From the NCBI GenBank assembly GCA_002333425.1, contig DDBL01000173.1, positions 10,968-19,310 on the forward strand: DNA of 8,343 nucleotides. Reading direction: 5' to 3'. The notes beneath the pieces were generated by a model that was given only the letters and a program-made list of their open reading frames with translations, ran no database searches and was not told where the DNA came from. The translations under genes and the position numbers were made by a program. This DNA is from Leptospiraceae bacterium UBA2033 (lineage in GTDB: Bacteria; Spirochaetota; Leptospiria; Leptospirales; Leptospiraceae). Below, piece by piece: positions 5,951-8,343 of the stretch (within the stretch, counting starts at the first letter, position 1; each line of letters begins with the position of its first letter).

Positions 5951-6986
5951 AATCTTCTCCTAGAATAATACTGGTATCTAAACCAACTTCTTTGTCAATG
6001 ATATGCTTGATATTTTTGATTCCCAAAACTTCTCCAATTTTGTAAGAATATTCAGGATTACCCGAACGATCTATGATAATTGTATTTTCTTGGTTGAGAG
6101 TCCAAGCATTATCAGTCGTTAATACTTTGATTCTCTTTTCGTTTAACAATGATTTCACTTGTTTTGCAAGTCCGTTGATTTCTGTTCCATTTAAAATTTC
6201 AATACGAGCAAACTCCCCATCCGCAAAATCTTCTGAACGTAAATCCGATTCAAATTTGCTATAGGCGATACTTGCTACTTCCTCTTTGACTTTCAATTGT
6301 ATTCTTTTTGTTTTTCCGTCCGTGATAGTAATTGGCTCTGCAGGCATTTCGGAAACATAAAGAACTAAATGACCTTCCCGTAAATATTGAAACAGCGAGA
6401 CAAACTCTTCAGGGAGTAAATCTGTATCAAAAAACTTTGCAAATAAAAGCAGCCATTCTTTTTTAATTGTCTTATGGATTTGTACAATCCTATCATACAA
6501 TACCAAAGTTACAGTCTCTTGACTCCAAAGTCTTTCTAAATAACCAGTTGGATTTTCAGGGTCACGTAACTTCAAAAAATCAGAAATATCCTCTCCTGAA
6601 AGCATATACTCCCCCACTCGACGTTGGTAATTCTCTGAGGTTTTGCGAATGAGTCCTGGATCAAAGTATACAGGAACACCACCAAGTATATCGATGATGC
6701 GTTTAAAATTGTTTTCAGAAATAGATAATTTATAGTCGATCGTATGATTGGTAATCTTCTCTAATTCTTTTGTTAAAACTGCCTCTGCACTAGGTCCGAG
6801 TGTTTCCAATCTTTCCTCGTCAAAACTAACTAAAGGATTGATAAAAAAAAGCGCTGCCTTTTTCTCGGTAGGAAAAAGCGTAACTAATAATCCGAAAGTC
6901 AAAGTTTTATTGTCCGAAAATCCAGTAATTTGAATGCAAATTGGATTTGGTTTGGTGAGTTTCTTATCAATTTTAGTGCGATTCAT
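5925..6986 (-). CDS. Divergent LytR/CpsA/Psr-type protein with LytR_C domain (true start probably upstream)
   Basis: The first ATG is at 6986 and gives 353 residues. Residues 258-345 form a LytR_C domain (ARIEILNGTEINGLAKQVKSL... then NTIIID and VLGIKNI). The middle part resembles a weak LCP domain: NNFKRIIDILGGVPVYF (93-108) is the typical 'GGV' turn, and LKLRDPENPTGYLERLWSQ (138-156) resembles the 'R..D...R..RQQ' region. The usual N-terminal 'D.R....R.DT' residues are not visible, so phosphotransferase activity is doubtful. The same frame stays open to 7115 and encodes a basic-flanked hydrophobic helix ending in GIVVGRRQ just before the ATG, so the protein is probably membrane-anchored and starts earlier, near 7091, with a non-standard codon. 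An AGAAGG stands only 3 nt before the ATG. Likely role: envelope biogenesis. It is co-transcribed with rsfS. Confidence 0.8.
   Translation of the reverse strand: MNRTKIDKKLTKPNPICIQITGFSDNKTLTFGLLVTLFPTEKKAALFFINPLVSFDEERLETLGPSAEAVLTKELEKITNHTIDYKLSISENNFKRIIDILGGVPVYFDPGLIRKTSENYQRRVGEYMLSGEDISDFLKLRDPENPTGYLERLWSQETVTLVLYDRIVQIHKTIKKEWLLLFAKFFDTDLLPEEFVSLFQYLREGHLVLYVSEMPAEPITITDGKTKRIQLKVKEEVASIAYSKFESDLRSEDFADGEFARIEILNGTEINGLAKQVKSLLNEKRIKVLTTDNAWTLNQENTIIIDRSGNPEYSYKIGEVLGIKNIKHIIDKEVGLDTSIILGEDFEIKPGKK
5957..5961 (-). promoter_or_regulatory. Ribosome binding site deciding the TTG start of rsfS
   Basis: On the minus strand AGGAG stands 6 nt before the TTG at 5950. It lies just upstream of the 3' end of the preceding gene and supports translation of the lysine-rich extension rather than a start nearer the RsfS core. 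Confidence 0.75.
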
Positions 6987-7115
6987 TTGCCTTCTACCAA
7001 CTACAATTCCAATCGAAATCAGAATGGTAAAAATGGTAACAGCAGTTACGATAAGTGCGAAAGCAGAATATTTTTTGTTGAAGATTGCGATGACTAAAAC
7101 TCTATAATTTAAGTG
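6987..7115 (-). other. In-frame membrane-segment extension of the LytR_C gene without a standard start codon
   Basis: The frame of the downstream gene is open back to a TAA at 7118-7116. It reads HLNYRVLVIAIFNKKYSAF, then a run of about 20 hydrophobic residues, then GRRQ joined to the annotated ATG. None of the 43 codons is ATG, GTG or TTG. ATC at 7091-7089 (followed by AIFNKKYS), another ATC/ATT or a CTG would be needed, unless the N-terminus arises by frameshift from the out-of-frame ATG at 7126-7124. The hydrophobic pattern makes coding use likely; the start is unresolved. Confidence 0.6.
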
Positions 7116-7118
7116 TTA

Positions 7119-7370
7119 TCATTACGAAATGTAAGGAATTGAAATTCGTCAAGGAAAAATTTCAGGAAAGTACTGGCTTTTATTCTTTGTGTAAATATAT
7201 TTTTTCATAAGCTTTCCTAAATCTTACTTTACATTAAGCATTAATTTTGCGAATAACGAAAAGAATATTTTACAAAACTTAAACTTTCACAATCGAATAA
7301 CTCAAACAAGGTTAACGTAGAAAATTAGATTAGAATAAAGACAAAGAAATTTGTATAAAAAGAGGATAAG
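7119..7370. other. AT-rich divergent intergenic region
   Basis: About 250 nt between the minus-strand LytR_C/rsfS unit and the plus-strand DUF1294 gene, so it must hold promoters in both directions. On the minus strand TTGACG (7152-7147) is a good -35 match, but no well-spaced -10 follows. On the plus strand TAGAAT (7331-7336) is a fair -10 with no clear -35. No strong hairpin or repeat was seen. Confidence 0.4.
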
Positions 7371-7643
7371 ATGAAATGGATTCTAATAATGAGTATCGTC
7401 GGGTTTTTACTGATGGGATACGATAAATCAAAAGCAATAAATGGGGAATACAGAATACCGGAAATTACATTATTTAGCGTGGCAATCATTGGTGGTGCAC
7501 CAGGAATTGGTCTAGGAATGTTAGTTTTTTGGCATAAAGTAAGAAAGGGATACTTTGTAATCGGAATTCCACTTTTGATCTATTTAAACTATCGACTAGC
7601 ATTGTATAAATTACCTACAGAAACAAAAAATAAAAAGGAATGA
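7371..7643 (+). CDS. DUF1294 family small membrane protein
   Basis: A 90-residue protein matching the DUF1294 pattern: an N-terminal membrane helix (about 2-16), then GYDKSKAINGEYRIPEITL (16-34), a second helix containing the GGAPGIGLGM glycine turn (41-50), the FWHKVRKGYF motif (53-62), and a third helix to about residue 78, ending in a charged tail. The family is widespread in inner membranes and has no established function. The start is supported by AGAGGA at 7361-7366, 4 nt before ATG. It appears to be a single-gene transcript, with more than 200 nt before the next gene. Its own direction differs from the leftward unit next to it. Family call is good, function unknown. Confidence 0.85.
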   Translation: MKWILIMSIVGFLLMGYDKSKAINGEYRIPEITLFSVAIIGGAPGIGLGMLVFWHKVRKGYFVIGIPLLIYLNYRLALYKLPTETKNKKE

Positions 7644-7770
7644 ATGATAATACAATTAGTCTATCTGAACAGCACCACTCTTTTTCCACTTGAGTAAAAC
7701 CCTAGATACGAAAAAAATGGAATAGCGATGCCAACAAAGTCTAGAGCTGATAGTGAAAAACAACGACCAC

Positions 7771-7823
7771 AAATCTCCGTGACTCTGTGACGGCGCCTGT
7801 GCTGAGCAGCGTCGAAGCATGGC
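7771..7823. repeat. G+C-rich dispersed-repeat fragments
   Basis: Two motifs abut in the spacer before the fmdB-like gene. Positions 7772-7789 read aatctccgtgactctgtg, the type of intergenic repeat found in many bacteria around 'accacagag...cacggag'. Positions 7795-7823 (gcctgtgctgagcagcgtcg and onward to catggc) resemble the widespread 'cttcgac...gctcagcacaggc' element. The second can fold: gcc-t-gtgct pairs with agcatggc with one bulged base. The high G+C stands out from the AT-rich surroundings. Recognition is from memory; copy number was not checked. Confidence 0.5.
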
Positions 7824-7852
7824 AAATTCTTAAATAACAAGAGAGTTCAAAT

Positions 7853-8131
7853 ATGCCAACATATGATTATAAATGCAAAACCTGTGATAAAGTGTTTGAA
7901 CACTTTCAAGCAATGAAAGACGAGCCTTTGAAAGAATGTCTTTGTGGAGATAAAGGGGAAGTTTCTCGAATGATTTCTGGGGGAACTGGGATTATTTTTA
8001 AAGGTAGTGGATTTTATGTAACGGATTACAAAAAGAGTTCCTCTGGAGAAAGTTCCTCCTCCACAAGCACTCCGTCAACTTCATCCACAACTTCTGCACC
8101 AGTTACTCCAACGCCCTCTTCCGACAAATAA
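7853..8131 (+). CDS. FmdB-family zinc-ribbon protein with Ser/Thr-rich tail
   Basis: A 92-residue protein. The N-terminus MPTYDYKCKTCDKVFE is the signature of the FmdB/'CxxC_CxxC_SSSS' family: C8 and C11 form the first knuckle and C29/C31 the second, here C-x-C instead of the more common C-x2-C. It is followed by VSRMISGG and the FKGSGFYVTDY motif (49-59), which closes the domain. From residue 60 on the chain is low complexity, Ser/Thr/Pro rich and probably disordered, as is common in this family. FmdB was named for a proposed regulator of formamidase genes, but the function of most members is unknown. ATG lies behind a purine-rich agagag. Its stop is 2 nt before lpxI, suggesting an operon. 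Confidence 0.9.
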   Translation: MPTYDYKCKTCDKVFEHFQAMKDEPLKECLCGDKGEVSRMISGGTGIIFKGSGFYVTDYKKSSSGESSSSTSTPSTSSTTSAPVTPTPSSDK

Positions 8132-8133
8132 AC

Positions 8134-8343
8134 TTGGGAAGAATTGCAATCATCGCAGGGGCTGGAGATCTTCCGCATATCGCTATGCGGGAGGCTCTAG
8201 CAAAGGGAGAAGATCCACTTTTCTTTTCTATTTCCGAATCGGATTTTTACGCAGGGGATTTTAAAGATAGAACCATTCCGATTTATATTACTCAAATTGG
8301 AAAAGTATTTAAACTCTGCAAAAAACAAAATGTAGATAGAATT
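8134..8343 (+). CDS. lpxI: LpxI, UDP-2,3-diacylglucosamine pyrophosphatase (3' partial)
   Basis: Seventy N-terminal residues are visible before the window ends. MGRIAIIAGAGDLPHIAMREA matches the LpxI (DUF1009) N-terminus, with the glycine-rich IIAGxGxLP motif at about 6-14, followed by ALAKGEDPLFFSISE and IYITQIGKVFKLCKKQNVDR, equal to the 'iGqlgklikilkk.gv..v' block of the family. LpxI cleaves UDP-2,3-diacylglucosamine to lipid X and UMP, a step of lipid A synthesis at the cytoplasmic side of the inner membrane; it replaces LpxH in many bacteria. This implies an LPS-bearing outer membrane. The TTG start at 8134 gives the family N-terminus; no strong ribosome binding site precedes it, so coupling to the fmdB-like gene 2 nt upstream is likely. 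Confidence 0.88.
   Translation, partial: MGRIAIIAGAGDLPHIAMREALAKGEDPLFFSISESDFYAGDFKDRTIPIYITQIGKVFKLCKKQNVDRI

Noticed and set aside
5643..5963. Plus-strand ORF of 106 codons rich in Phe/Ser/Val opposite rsfS.
   Set aside because: It is the mirror of lysine-rich AAA codons (TTT = Phe) of the rsfS extension, not an independent gene.

Overview
The window (about 37% G+C by eye) looks like a Gram-negative bacterium with AT-rich DNA, most likely a spirochaete of the Leptospira group. This is inferred from protein character, frequent TTG/GTG starts, an LpxI-type lipid A gene and an EAL/YkuI_C protein; no database search was possible. There are no rRNA or tRNA genes, complete mobile elements or CRISPR arrays.

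Region 1 (1-783) is the 3' part of a gene for an EAL-domain cyclic-di-GMP protein with a YkuI_C-like sensory domain. Region 2 (784-1109) is non-coding. It holds a long imperfect inverted repeat of the 'accaccgatgaacaccgat' type, followed by the leader of the next operon.

Region 3 (1110-5393) is a tightly packed operon for SUF iron-sulfur cluster assembly: sufC (ATPase), sufD (scaffold partner), a small Rieske [2Fe-2S] protein, sufS (cysteine desulfurase), sufU (zinc sulfurtransferase) and sufT (MIP18/DUF59 maturation factor). Gaps are 3, 11, 3, -17 and 12 nt, so co-transcription and translational coupling are likely. SufS and SufU would mobilise sulfur from cysteine, SufC and SufD with a SufB would assemble the cluster, and SufT would help insert it. 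No sufB and no iscR/sufR-type regulator lies in the window.

Region 4 (5390 to about 7091, minus strand) is a two-gene unit: a divergent LytR/CpsA/Psr-type envelope protein with a LytR_C domain, then rsfS (ribosomal silencing factor) with an unusual lysine-rich N-terminal extension. rsfS ends tail-to-tail with sufT, overlapping by 4 nt with no terminator. The envelope gene has a clear membrane segment encoded upstream of its first ATG, but no ordinary start codon in that stretch.

Region 5 (7119-8343, plus strand) holds a DUF1294 membrane protein, a spacer with a G+C-rich dispersed-repeat fragment, an FmdB-family zinc-ribbon protein, and the 5' end of lpxI (lipid A synthesis), which begins 2 nt after the fmdB stop.

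The window is mostly housekeeping. The points most worth a second look are the SufB-less SUF operon with its embedded Rieske protein, the inverted repeat in front of it, the RsfS extension, and the missing start codon of the LytR_C protein. I see no convincing wholly new system.
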